Assembly: GCA_015207155.1 (NCBI GenBank)
Contig: JADEXK010000010.1
Span: 1 to 64,000, forward strand
Direction: 5' to 3'
Length of the DNA stretch: 64,000 bases
DNA from: Nostocales cyanobacterium LEGE 11386
Lineage (GTDB): Bacteria; Cyanobacteriota; Cyanobacteriia; Cyanobacteriales; Nostocaceae
Part shown: positions 24,785-33,537 of the stretch, piece after piece
Numbering within the stretch: the stretch's first letter is position 1
Layout of the letters: each line of letters starts with the position of its first letter
Translations under genes and position numbers: made by a program
The notes under the pieces: model-generated
Database searches by the model: none
What the model saw: the letters and a program-made list of their open reading frames with translations, nothing else
What the model was told of the DNA's origin: nothing

Positions 24785-25810
24785 CTAATAACGGATACGT
24801 GGATCAACATAAGCATTTAAAATATCAATCAAAATGCTGGCCCCGACAACGATCGCGCCAAAAAACACGAGTACTCCCTGAACAGTGGGATAATCGCGAT
24901 CGGAAATTGCTTGATAAAGTCGATTTGCTAACCCAGGCCAAGAAAATGTCACCTCAGTTAAAATTGCCCCACCTAACAAAGAAGCAAAAGTTAAACCTAA
25001 GACTGTAATTACTGGAATTAGGGCATTTTTCAAAGCATGGGAGACTAAAATCTTATTTTCAGCAATACCTCTGGCTCTAGCTGCTTCTACGTAATCAGCT
25101 TTGAGAGTTTGCTTTAAATTGACGCGGACAATTCGCTCAAAAATACCACTTAGCAAAATTCCTAGGGTGAGGCTAGGAAGGGCGAGATGATGTAAGGATG
25201 TAAAAAACTGAATAAAGTTACCACTAAGCAGGCTATCAATTGTATACAGTCCAGTCACGGGAGAGGGTGCGGGAAGATTAGGTGGAAAGCGGTTGGAATT
25301 GGGAAACCAACCCAGTTGTACTGAGAAGATCAACTGTAAAAGCATCCCTGCCCAAAACATAGGAAGTGCGTAAGTAATGATACCAAACAACCGCCCGCCA
25401 AGATCAAAATATGTCCCCGGACGAGAAGCTGAAAGCGTACCAGCAAAAATCCCAACAATGAGTGCAACCGCCATACTAAATACTGCTAACTCCACGGTGG
25501 CGGGGAAATATTGCCCAATTATGTCCCAAACATGCTGCCCTCGACTGGTTAAAGAGGTTCCCAAATCAAAGCGCAGTAAGTTTCCTATGTAATTTAAATA
25601 CTGTAGCCATAGGGGAAGATTTAAACCCAATTGTTGGCGTAATTCCTCTTTGGCTGCTTCTGGCGCACGTCCACCGAGAATTGCATCTGCTGGATCTCCT
25701 GGTGTTGCTCGTAGTAATAAAAATACAATGGTGATGATAGTTAATAACTGAAGCGGCGCTAGTAGCAAGCGGGAAACAATGTAATATTGTAAAGCTTTAG
25801 AACGAGACAT
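24785..25810 (-). CDS. ABC transporter permease, dipeptide/nickel type (DppB-like)
   Basis: A 341-residue membrane protein with six or so helices and the DppB family pattern: LLRATPGDPADAILGG near the N-terminus, the long periplasmic loop, and the EAA loop EAARARGIAENKILVSHALK that contacts the ATPase subunits. The end, DILNAYVDPRIRY, is typical of the first permease of peptide, glutathione or nickel importers. It lies downstream of the substrate-binding protein gene with a 91-bp spacer containing a strong hairpin. The second permease (DppC) and the ATPases are not next to it. Confidence 0.9.
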   Translation of the reverse strand: MSRSKALQYYIVSRLLLAPLQLLTIITIVFLLLRATPGDPADAILGGRAPEAAKEELRQQLGLNLPLWLQYLNYIGNLLRFDLGTSLTSRGQHVWDIIGQYFPATVELAVFSMAVALIVGIFAGTLSASRPGTYFDLGGRLFGIITYALPMFWAGMLLQLIFSVQLGWFPNSNRFPPNLPAPSPVTGLYTIDSLLSGNFIQFFTSLHHLALPSLTLGILLSGIFERIVRVNLKQTLKADYVEAARARGIAENKILVSHALKNALIPVITVLGLTFASLLGGAILTEVTFSWPGLANRLYQAISDRDYPTVQGVLVFFGAIVVGASILIDILNAYVDPRIRY

Positions 25811-25864
25811 ATTTGAGAGCGTAATTCGTAATTAAAAAAATTAGAGTTATATGTTGATGAAATT

Positions 25865-25894
25865 TTGTAGTAAGGGCTTCAGCCCTTACTACAA
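25865..25894. repeat. Perfect 14-bp hairpin between binding-protein and permease genes
   Basis: Arms TTGTAGTAAGGGCT (25865-25878) and AGCCCTTACTACAA (25881-25894), loop of two. There is no clear T-run in the gene direction, so it may be an attenuating stem or an RNA-stabilising stem rather than a full terminator. The sequence type (AAGGGCTTCAGCCCTT) is one I recall as dispersed in cyanobacteria. Confidence 0.6.
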
Positions 25895-25901
25895 GCCATA
25901 A

Positions 25902-27557
25902 CTACTTTTGAATCGTCGGATAAATCAAATTCTGGGTGGGGTCGAGTTGTACATTATTCACACCTTTTTGAGCAAAAACATAGTCTTTGCTTTGCCATAA
26001 AGGAATATAAGGTACATCAGTAGCTACTTGTGTTTGGATTTCTGTAAATATTTGCTGACGCGCTTCGGGGTTTTGCTCTTGGCGTTGTTGAGCAATTAAA
26101 TTATTGATGGCTTCATTGTAGTAAAAAGAACCCTGGCTTCGACTACCGCCTTCTTCACATCCTTGAGTGTTTGACCCTTTTTGACAAGACAAGAACGGCT
26201 GTACGTAATTATCTGGATCTAAAAAATCTGGATACCAATCAACCAAAGCTGCTGGATATAAACCCCTGGAGATATCTTTAAAGAAGGTAGCACTTTCTAC
26301 AGTACTGATTTCCAGTTGTAGTAGTCCATCCATTTGTTGGTCAGCCAAAGATTTCAGTGTTTGCGCTGCCAAGCTACGAGTACCTGAACTAGCAGGATAC
26401 CAAATTTGCACTTTGGCGGGATTTTCCTTGGAGAAACCAGCCGTAGTTAATAATTGTTTAGCTCGCTCAAAGTTAGCATCACCGTATTGATTCTTAAATA
26501 ATGGTTGGGAAACTTTAAATGTAGTGGGAATCATGCTATAGAGCGGGTCGGCTTGACCAAGTAAAACTCGTTCATTGAGCAGTGGACGGTCAATCATGGA
26601 CGCGATCGCAGCTCGCACTTCTGGTTGATCTAAAGGCTTTTGGTTACGGTTCAACACCATATAACTGACTACGCTACCCTGAGCTGTAATCGTCTGCCAA
26701 TCTCCTTTTTTAGCACCTGCTTCTAAACTACGAATTTGATCGGGTTGTAAGGACAGGTAAGCTACATCCACTGCGCCTGTACGGAAGGCATTAAACAAAT
26801 TGACTGGACTAGTCTGGATTTGAACGTTAATTCCCTGATTAACTGGTTTTTCTCCCCAATACTGATCAAATACATCCAATCGCAATGAATCTGTACCGTA
26901 CTGCGCTAACTTGTAAGGGCCAGTGCCGACAAAGGTATTTGGCTGAAATTTTCCAGCACCAATTTCGTAAGCCTTGGGTGAAACCGCGCACACCCCAGAA
27001 AATGCCAGCAGTGAGGGAAACGCCGCAAAGGGTCTTTTTAAAGTGATAGTTAACTCATTTTCACCTGTGGCTTTCACTGCATCCACGGTATCTGAGAGCA
27101 AGAAGGATGGTTTCCCCTTATTTTCTATAAAGCGCTGGATGCTAAACTCCATCGCTTTGGCGTTAAAAGGAGTTCCATCGTGAAATACTACTCCCTGACG
27201 TAAAGGGATAGTGTAAGTTAAACCGTCTTGACTGAGTTGGGGTAATGCCGTGGCTAGTTGGGGCTTAATTTCCGTGCTACCTGGTTCGTAGGTGTAGAGG
27301 CGATCGCTCATATTAAACACCAAACTTGAGGATGCTAACTCATAAGCATCTGCCGGATCAAGGGTTCTTGGTTTTAGGGTTGTACCTACAGTAATCCGAC
27401 CATCACCTGTACCAGATGATAAAGTCGTTGTTTGTGGGCGAGGAGCGCAACTCACAACCAAGATTAGACAAAGACAAAACAAAGATAGGAATTTTGTGAT
27501 TCCATACCATCGTCTTGCAATCAAGGAAAACCAGGTCATAGCATTTAAATTTTTCAA
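25902..27557 (-). CDS. ABC transporter substrate-binding lipoprotein (SBP family 5, oligopeptide type)
   Basis: A 551-residue extracytoplasmic binding protein. A signal peptide ends at a lipobox, LVVSC (about residue 37), so it should be lipid-anchored at the periplasmic face. Family 5 motifs are clear: TLDPADAYELASSS, the segment around LRQGVVFHDGTPFNAKAMEF, TGPYKLAQYG, and ALVDWYPDFLDPDNYVQPFL with a SCQKGSNTQGC pair of cysteines. The ligand may be a peptide or another solute and cannot be told. The permease gene follows in the same direction. Confidence 0.9.
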   Translation of the reverse strand: MKNLNAMTWFSLIARRWYGITKFLSLFCLCLILVVSCAPRPQTTTLSSGTGDGRITVGTTLKPRTLDPADAYELASSSLVFNMSDRLYTYEPGSTEIKPQLATALPQLSQDGLTYTIPLRQGVVFHDGTPFNAKAMEFSIQRFIENKGKPSFLLSDTVDAVKATGENELTITLKRPFAAFPSLLAFSGVCAVSPKAYEIGAGKFQPNTFVGTGPYKLAQYGTDSLRLDVFDQYWGEKPVNQGINVQIQTSPVNLFNAFRTGAVDVAYLSLQPDQIRSLEAGAKKGDWQTITAQGSVVSYMVLNRNQKPLDQPEVRAAIASMIDRPLLNERVLLGQADPLYSMIPTTFKVSQPLFKNQYGDANFERAKQLLTTAGFSKENPAKVQIWYPASSGTRSLAAQTLKSLADQQMDGLLQLEISTVESATFFKDISRGLYPAALVDWYPDFLDPDNYVQPFLSCQKGSNTQGCEEGGSRSQGSFYYNEAINNLIAQQRQEQNPEARQQIFTEIQTQVATDVPYIPLWQSKDYVFAQKGVNNVQLDPTQNLIYPTIQK

Positions 27558-28209
27558 ATTAGCGATCAGTCATCATATTATGATATGTGGCTTTAATACT
27601 TAACTCTTCGCAATATACCTAACATTACTTAATGGTGCTTGGACTAGGGCATTTTATGGCATTTAGTCGCAAATTATCGGGATTTCATTGAGAATAATGC
27701 TAACAAGCTTATTTGTGATACTAGCTTGATTTGCGTAGACATAGAGCAATGTACAGAGAAGTCCCAAGGAGAAGCTAGCAACGCGTCTGCCGTAGTTATA
27801 CCGGTTCAGCGAAGCTGTTCCTGAGGGGTTTGTCTTCAGAAATCGTCCAGGCAAAAATTGGGTTGTAGTACCTGAGATGCTTATTGGACTGAAGTTTGAG
27901 TAAATCCCAAAATTCTTAAGTTGACTTGCGGCAGATAAATTTTATAACCAATATATATCTTTTGTCAGAAGGTTAATTATTCTTTTTTGGTTAAGATTTA
28001 TTTGCAATCAAAAAAGTGAATTGACTTGAAAGTTAAGTGAAGATTTTGCTGAATTTCCTCATTAACTAAATCATTATCTTTATTAGGTGATTACAAATTC
28101 AAATGATCAAAAAAGATAATTATTTATAGCAGAATCTGAATTTCGTTGAGCAAAATATCTGACGAAACAGTGAAAAATATCCACAACCATGTAGCTACGG
28201 AGAATTGAC
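27558..28209. other. Intergenic region with interspersed repeat, no gene
   Basis: A 652-bp spacer between divergent genes. Bases about 27750-27850 are GC-richer (AGCTAGCAACGCGTCTGCCG, GTTCAGCGAAGCTGTTCCTG) and resemble the repeat block at 13495-13625; the minus-strand 63-codon frame there is a by-product. The rest is AT-rich and must include promoters for both flanking genes. I see no tRNA or conserved RNA. Confidence 0.45.
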
Positions 28210-28563
28210 ATGATAAATTTGATTTCCAGGGCAATTACTCATATTAGTTTCCTCATGAAAGGAATTCAGCTAAAACGTTTTCTATCCATTGTCTTAGTTG
28301 GCTTCCTCGTGCTGACAACGAATGTTGCTCCTGAGTATAATAACAAAGCCCTAAGAGAAAAAGTGGACGCACAAATACATCAAGACGATTCCCAAAGACC
28401 AAAAACCACAGGGGAGTGGCATGAAGAAGCCCGTGAAACGGAAGGTTCTCCTGTTAAGCGACTTCAGAAGATTGGGGAAGAATCAGCAGAAGCCTTTAAA
28501 GAATTTGGATCAGGTTATGTAGAAGGTGCTAAAGAAACTGCCCGTGATTTACAGAATAAGTAA
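28210..28563 (+). CDS. Small secreted or membrane-anchored hypothetical protein
   Basis: A 117-residue protein. A ribosome binding site (GGAG at about 28199) precedes the ATG at 28210. The N-terminus is hydrophobic in two steps, with the main segment RFLSIVLVGFLVLTTNVAPE at about residues 24-43, which can be a signal or anchor. The rest is charged and helical (TTGEWHEEARETEGSPVKRL, GEESAEAFKEFGSGYVEGAK). Similar short proteins with this charged helical tail are frequent in Nostocales, but none has a known function to my knowledge. Confidence 0.7.
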   Translation: MINLISRAITHISFLMKGIQLKRFLSIVLVGFLVLTTNVAPEYNNKALREKVDAQIHQDDSQRPKTTGEWHEEARETEGSPVKRLQKIGEESAEAFKEFGSGYVEGAKETARDLQNK

Positions 28564-28725
28564 TGCACAAGCAGGAAAAAAGGCCTCTAAGCAAGTTCAA
28601 TTCTAAATATTCACTGAATTTCGCACGGCAGTTCTCAAAAATCAAGCAGCCAGATGCCCATTCCTGAAAATAAACGCCTTCATCCCACCAATATGTAACA
28701 GCCAATATATTAATTGGTGATTACC

Positions 28726-28775
28726 TAAATTAATAAATCTGCACTATTCTCATACAGTGCAGATTTATTAATTTA
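28726..28775 (+). terminator. 20-bp perfect inverted repeat downstream of the small secreted protein gene
   Basis: The arms 28726-28745 and 28756-28775 are fully complementary (outer part TAAATTAATAAATC, inner part TGCACT/AGTGCA), with a 10-base loop. It lies 160 bp after the stop at 28563. The AT-rich outer arm means the T-run is inside the stem. It could be a bidirectional terminator or the remains of an element. Confidence 0.6.
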
Positions 28776-29414
28776 AATAATTAAATTTTCCAGACTCGAC
28801 TACATAGCAAAGTGCTTCCTTCCTAAGTGCTGAGTATCAACCCAGATGCTTCAAGTTCTGTTAGTAATCTCCCCTGCACCTGTGCCCCCTTGCTTTCCCT
28901 GCCTCCTACCTTTTTTAGGTAAGCTAGACGTACGTAAATTAAATTGTGACGGCGATTTGTGGCTAGATGATACTGTCACGCTACGCGATCGCATCTATTT
29001 ACACGCTTGCAAACAAGTCCATCAATAGTTACACTTTTTAAAACATTCTCATTTTTGCTTGGCAATTGCCTAGACGCTCAAAAGGTAGCTTCCTCAAGGG
29101 TAGTATGTCCTAATGCCCAAACGTCTTAGAGGCGTTTGTCTGGTTTTTGAAAAACCAGAGGGGTGTTTTCTTGGAGAACATAACTCGGCAGTTATACAAG
29201 CGATCGCGACTCTATGAGGTAAGACTACCCAGCGTCTCATGGTATTGCCAAACTAGCCACACGGTCTGATTCATCAAGACTCAGTTGTGGTTAAACTCAA
29301 TATCCTGGCAATAACAAAAACTCAGAGAGTTCACTGAATGGCAACTTCCGCCCCTCAGAACCTCGGTAAGAAAATTGCTTTGTAAACATAACTCATCGAG
29401 GAGGAGCGTAGTCG
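28776..29414 (+). promoter_or_regulatory. psbB upstream region and ribosome binding site
   Basis: A long spacer before psbB. Visible structure: two adjacent stems at about 29116-29154 (AAACGTCTTAGAGGCGTTT and CTGGTTTTTGAAAAACCAG) and a strong ribosome binding site GAGGAGGAG at about 29398-29406, just before the ATG at 29415. I cannot fix the transcription start. The 60-codon plus-strand frame at 28846-29028 has no protein-like support. Confidence 0.5.
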
Positions 29415-30944
29415 ATGGGACTACCTTGGTACCGAGTACACACAGTTGTTTTGAACGATCCAGGACGATTGATTTCTGTACACTTGATGCACACAGCCTT
29501 GGTGGCAGGCTGGGCTGGTTCAATGGCACTATACGAACTAGCTATCTATGACCCCAGTGATCCGGTTCTCAACCCGATGTGGCGTCAAGGAATGTTCGTC
29601 CTGCCCTTTATGTCGCGTTTAGGCGTCACCCAATCTTGGGGTGGCTGGAACGTGACTGGCGGGCCAGCAACCGATCCTGGTTTCTGGTCATTTGAAGGCG
29701 TTGCCGCCGCTCATATCGTCCTTTCCGGTTTGTTATTCCTAGCCGCAGTCTGGCACTGGGTTTACTGGGATTTGGAACTCTTTAGAGACCCCCGTACCGG
29801 TGAACCTGCTCTAGACTTGCCAAAAATGTTTGGCATTCACCTGTTCTTATCTGGTCTACTTTGTTTTGGCTTTGGTGCTTTCCATCTCACCGGACTATTT
29901 GGCCCGGGAATGTGGGTTTCTGATGCCTACGGTATCACTGGTAGCATCCAACCAGTAGCACCAGAATGGGGGCCGGCCGGGTTTAACCCATTTAACCCTG
30001 GTGGCGTTGTTGCTCACCACATCGCGGCTGGCGTTGTTGGCATTATTGCTGGTTTATTCCACCTCACAGTCAGACCTCCCGAACGGCTATACAAAGCCCT
30101 ACGGATGGGGAACATTGAAACCGTACTTTCTAGCAGTATTGCTGCGGTATTCTTCGCAGCCTTCGTTGTTGCTGGTACGATGTGGTACGGTAACGCTACC
30201 ACCCCGATTGAACTATTCGGACCTACCCGTTATCAGTGGGATCAAGGTTACTTCACTCAGGAAATCGAGCGTCGCGTACAAACTAGCCTGGCAGAGGGTG
30301 CTACCCTTTCAGAAGCTTGGTCACAGATTCCTGAGAAACTAGCTTTCTATGATTATGTCGGTAATAGTCCTGCCAAAGGCGGTCTATTCCGTACAGGCCC
30401 AATGGTCAAAGGTGATGGTATTGCCCAATCTTGGCAAGGCCACGCGGTATTTAAAGATGCTAATGGGCGGGAACTGACCGTGCGTCGTCTCCCCAACTTC
30501 TTTGAAACCTTCCCGGTAATCTTGACCGATGCTGACGGGATTATCCGAGCTGATATTCCCTTCCGTCGGGCAGAATCCAAGTATAGCTTTGAACAAACGG
30601 GTGTCACTGTCAGCTTCTATGGTGGTGATCTAAATGGTAAAACCTTTACAGATCCAGCCGATGTGAAGAAGTATGCCCGTAAAGCTCAAGGCGGTGAAAT
30701 ATTTGAATTTGACCGGGAAACCTTGAACTCTGATGGTGTGTTCCGCACTAGCCCCAGAGGTTGGTTTACTTTCGGACACGCTGTATTTGCTCTGTTATTC
30801 TTCTTTGGTCATCTCTGGCATGGTTCTCGGACAATCTACCGAGACGTATTTGCTGGTGTTGATGCGGATCTCGAAGAGCAAGTTGAGTGGGGTCTGTTCC
30901 AGAAAGTGGGTGATAAAACAACCCGCCGGAAGGAAGCCCTCTAA
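29415..30944 (+). CDS. psbB: Photosystem II CP47 chlorophyll-binding protein
   Basis: Core antenna protein of photosystem II in the thylakoid membrane; it binds chlorophyll a and passes excitation to the reaction centre. The start [20 protein letters not shown] is invariant in the family. Six membrane helices with histidine ligands are visible ([58 protein letters not shown]), and the large lumenal loop lies between helices five and six. The 509-residue length is normal. psbT follows on the same strand after a 118-bp spacer. Confidence 0.98.
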   Translation: MGLPWYRVHTVVLNDPGRLISVHLMHTALVAGWAGSMALYELAIYDPSDPVLNPMWRQGMFVLPFMSRLGVTQSWGGWNVTGGPATDPGFWSFEGVAAAHIVLSGLLFLAAVWHWVYWDLELFRDPRTGEPALDLPKMFGIHLFLSGLLCFGFGAFHLTGLFGPGMWVSDAYGITGSIQPVAPEWGPAGFNPFNPGGVVAHHIAAGVVGIIAGLFHLTVRPPERLYKALRMGNIETVLSSSIAAVFFAAFVVAGTMWYGNATTPIELFGPTRYQWDQGYFTQEIERRVQTSLAEGATLSEAWSQIPEKLAFYDYVGNSPAKGGLFRTGPMVKGDGIAQSWQGHAVFKDANGRELTVRRLPNFFETFPVILTDADGIIRADIPFRRAESKYSFEQTGVTVSFYGGDLNGKTFTDPADVKKYARKAQGGEIFEFDRETLNSDGVFRTSPRGWFTFGHAVFALLFFFGHLWHGSRTIYRDVFAGVDADLEEQVEWGLFQKVGDKTTRRKEAL

Positions 30945-30951
30945 TTTTTGG

Positions 30952-31013
30952 GAATTAGGGATTAGGGATTGGGAAAAAGTCTTCTTAATCCCCAATCCTC
31001 AATACCCAATCCC
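30952..31013. repeat. Inverted heptamer arrays between psbB and psbT
   Basis: ATTAGGGATTAGGGATTGGG (30954-30973) is followed after 15 bases by the complementary-type run CCCCAATCCTCAATACCCAATCCC (ends about 31012). These are heptamer repeats facing each other, able to form a long imperfect hairpin in the psbB-psbT transcript. Confidence 0.7.
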
Positions 31014-31062
31014 TGAAATGGATCAACTATCATTACTGGCTGGATAAGCAGGAGCTTTTAAC

Positions 31063-31167
31063 ATGGAAAGCGTTGCGTACATCTTAATTTTGACCCTGGC
31101 GATAGGAGTTCTTTTCTTTGCGATCGCCTTCCGCGAACCCCCCCGCATCCAAAAGAAAGATGATTAA
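31063..31167 (+). CDS. psbT: Photosystem II reaction centre protein T
   Basis: A 34-residue single-helix protein, [20 protein letters not shown] followed by [14 protein letters not shown]. It is a classic PsbT located at the photosystem II dimer interface and needed for repair of the acceptor side. The ribosome binding site AGGAG at 31050-31054 lies 8 bases before the ATG. The order psbB-psbT is conserved in cyanobacteria and plastids. Confidence 0.97.
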   Translation: MESVAYILILTLAIGVLFFAIAFREPPRIQKKDD

Positions 31168-31207
31168 TAGGCTGCTCTGATCAGATTTTTAAGAGCATAT
31201 AAACCTT

Positions 31208-31243
31208 TTATCCGCTGTTACTAATAGTGGTAACGGCGGATAA
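31208..31243 (+). terminator. Hairpin downstream of psbT
   Basis: Arms TTATCCGCTGTTAC (31208-31221) and GTAACGGCGGATAA (31230-31243) with one mismatch and an 8-base loop, 40 bp after the psbT stop. There is only a weak T-rich stretch after it. This is the likely end of the psbB-psbT transcript. The remaining spacer to rpsA (to 31497) shows no gene. Confidence 0.65.
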
Positions 31244-31497
31244 CTATGTTTATCAGTCAAATACAGTTTTTATCAATACTTGTATGAGGGGTGAGACCCC
31301 CTAATTTAGTTCTGGATAATAATAATTCAGAGAATAATTATGATATAATTTTCTATCTGGAAGTTAATATGTGTTAATGCTAGCTTTTCTGCGCTAGGAT
31401 GAAAAAAGATGTAGGTGTACCTGCCGCCTAGTGCCTTGCATATACATCACGCCTATGCCACAAACTTTACGGAGACTAGAACCAGGAACAAATCAGC

Positions 31498-32649
31498 ATG
31501 GTCAATCAGAACTTAACCGCTACAGAAATTGGATTTACTCACGAAGATTTCGCTGCTCTACTTGACAAGTACGATTATCACTTCAGCCCTGGCGATATTG
31601 TACCAGGAACAGTTTTCAGTATAGAGCCGCGCGGCGCTCTGATTGACATAGGTGCTAAAACAGCAGCCTACATACCTATACAAGAAATGTCTATAAACCG
31701 GGTCGATGCCCCGGAAGAAGTTTTACAATCAAACGAAACCAGAGAGTTTTTCATTCTCACTGATGAAAACGAAGATGGTCAGCTAACTCTTTCTATTCGT
31801 CGCATTGAATATATGCGCGCTTGGGAGCGTGTACGCCAGTTACAAGCAGAAGATGCTACTGTTCGTTCTGGTGTATTTGCGACTAACCGTGGTGGTGCAT
31901 TGGTACGCATTGAGGGATTACGCGGCTTTATCCCCGGTTCTCACATCAGCACCCGCAAACCCAAGGAAGAATTGGTAGGCGAAGAACTACCCTTGAAATT
32001 CTTAGAGGTAGACGAAGAACGCAACCGCCTGGTTCTATCCCACCGTCGAGCGCTGGTTGAGCGGAAGATGAATCGCTTGGAAGTAGGCGAAGTAGTAATT
32101 GGTACAGTCCGTGGGATCAAGCCTTACGGTGCATTTATCGATATTGGCGGTGTTAGTGGACTGCTGCACATTTCTGAAATTTCTCACGAGCATATTGATA
32201 CACCTCATAGCGTGTTCAATGTTAATGATGAAGTTAAAGTCATGATTATTGACTTGGATGCAGAACGAGGTCGGATTTCCTTGTCTACTAAGCAGCTAGA
32301 ACCCGAACCCGGTGACATGATCAAGAACCGCGATTTGGTTTACGATAAAGCCGAAGAAATGGCAGCTAGATATCGCGAACAAATGCTAGCCAAACAGCAA
32401 GGTATTACTGCTGCACCTTCAGAAGCTGAAGAAATCCCACCTGCAACGGAAGAAGAAATTCCATCTGCAACAGAAGAGGAAATTCCAGCAGCAACAGAAA
32501 CTCAAGAAGAAGTATCTGCTGTAACTGCTATGGCTGAAGAAATCCCGCCTGCAACAGAAGAAGAAATTCCAGCAGCAACAGAAACTCAAGAAGAAGAATC
32601 TGCTGTAACTGCCATGGCTGAAGAAATTCCAGCCACTATTGAAGAGTAG
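31498..32649 (+). CDS. rpsA: 30S ribosomal protein S1 (cyanobacterial three-domain form)
   Basis: RNA-binding protein that helps recruit mRNA to the small subunit. Three S1 domains are visible, at about residues 28-97 (GDIVPGTVFSIEPRGALIDI), 115-180 and 195-263 (GEVVIGTVRGIKPYGAFIDI), as usual for the short cyanobacterial type. The last 75 or so residues are an acidic tandem repeat, EEIPPATEEEIP and ETQEEVSAVTAMA, encoded by repeated DNA at about 32425-32640. This tail is probably variable in length between strains. Start ATG 31498. A terminator follows. Confidence 0.93.
   Translation: MVNQNLTATEIGFTHEDFAALLDKYDYHFSPGDIVPGTVFSIEPRGALIDIGAKTAAYIPIQEMSINRVDAPEEVLQSNETREFFILTDENEDGQLTLSIRRIEYMRAWERVRQLQAEDATVRSGVFATNRGGALVRIEGLRGFIPGSHISTRKPKEELVGEELPLKFLEVDEERNRLVLSHRRALVERKMNRLEVGEVVIGTVRGIKPYGAFIDIGGVSGLLHISEISHEHIDTPHSVFNVNDEVKVMIIDLDAERGRISLSTKQLEPEPGDMIKNRDLVYDKAEEMAARYREQMLAKQQGITAAPSEAEEIPPATEEEIPSATEEEIPAATETQEEVSAVTAMAEEIPPATEEEIPAATETQEEESAVTAMAEEIPATIEE
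32425..32640 (+). repeat. Coding minisatellite in the 3' end of rpsA
   Basis: Imperfect tandem units encode GAAGAAATTCCAGC-type blocks (EEIP-A-T). A longer unit of about 100 bp (EEIPPATEEEIPAATETQEE plus SAVTAMA) occurs twice, at about 32500 and 32590. All differences keep the frame. Confidence 0.8.
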
Positions 32650-32698
32650 TACATCTGTAGTTTTAGTTGTCTGTAACTAAGAGTATTAAAGTATTTAT

Positions 32699-32725
32699 TA
32701 AAGAGGGACAACCCCTCTTTTTTTA
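32699..32725 (+). terminator. Rho-independent terminator of rpsA
   Basis: AAAGAGGG (32699-32708 region), a four-base loop ACAA, then CCCCTCTTTTTTT. The T-run is clear. It lies about 50 bp past the rpsA stop. Confidence 0.85.
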
Positions 32726-32755
32726 TGGCCAATTTGTTAAATGGGGTGACATCTT

Positions 32756-33490
32756 TTGGTAACTATTAAATGTAAAAACATCACTTTTTCTAACATCCAG
32801 GCAATCTTTTTTGACAAAAATGGTACTTTAGAAGACTCCGAAGCGTATTTGCGATCGCTTGGACAAAGAGGAGCGCGAATGATAGACGCGCAAGTTCCCG
32901 GAATTGGGGAACCCTTATTAATGGCCTTTGGCATCAATGGCAACACCCTAGACCCAGCCGGTTTAATAGCTGTAGCGAGTCGCCGTGAAACAGAAATTGC
33001 CGCAGCTGCATATATTGCGGAAACTGGGAAAGGATGGTTTGAATCGTTAAAAATAGCTCGTCAATCTTTAGACGAAGCTGAAAAATATCTTGGCACAACT
33101 CCTGCGCCACTATTTTCAGGTAGCGTGGAGGTATTAAAGTCTCTGTCGAATGCAGGAATAAAACTCGGTATCATTTCAGCCGCCACCTCAACCGAAGTTA
33201 CTGAATTTGTCGCACGACACCAGTTAAATGATTACATCCAGGTACAACAGGGAGTAGATGATGGCCCAAGTAAACCAGATCCAGTGTTGTTTTTGCAAGC
33301 TTGCCAAGCATTGAAAGTAGAACCAAGCGCCACATTGATGGTGGGGGATTCTGTCGGTGATATGCAAATGGCCCGTAATGCCAAAGCCGCAGGTTGTATT
33401 GGGATCACTTGGGTAGGTAAGTCAGATCATGTCCAAGGCGCAGATGTGGTGATTAATCAACTAGATGAAATCCAGGTTTTCGCAGGTTGA
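32756..33490 (+). CDS. HAD-superfamily hydrolase with altered motif I
   Basis: A 244-residue cytoplasmic protein. HAD motifs: motif I is FFDKNGTLEDS (D-K-N-G-T), so the second Asp of the usual DxD is Asn here; motif II is GIISAATSTE; the lysine is in GPSKPDPVLF; motif IV is MVGDSVGDMQMARNA. The cap is helical and placed between motifs I and II, like the phosphoglycolate phosphatase group. The start is a TTG at 32756; no nearby ATG keeps the N-terminal strand. A phosphatase reaction is likely but the Asn at this position makes activity uncertain. Confidence 0.8.
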   Translation: MVTIKCKNITFSNIQAIFFDKNGTLEDSEAYLRSLGQRGARMIDAQVPGIGEPLLMAFGINGNTLDPAGLIAVASRRETEIAAAAYIAETGKGWFESLKIARQSLDEAEKYLGTTPAPLFSGSVEVLKSLSNAGIKLGIISAATSTEVTEFVARHQLNDYIQVQQGVDDGPSKPDPVLFLQACQALKVEPSATLMVGDSVGDMQMARNAKAAGCIGITWVGKSDHVQGADVVINQLDEIQVFAG

Positions 33491-33537
33491 TTTTAAATAC
33501 CATTATGACGGTTTTTGATGCTGGTGCTAGATATAAC

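Noticed and set aside
28846..29028. 60-codon frame upstream of psbB
   Set aside because: Proline/cysteine-rich start in a repeat-like CCCCTGC region, no ribosome binding site and no similarity to known proteins.
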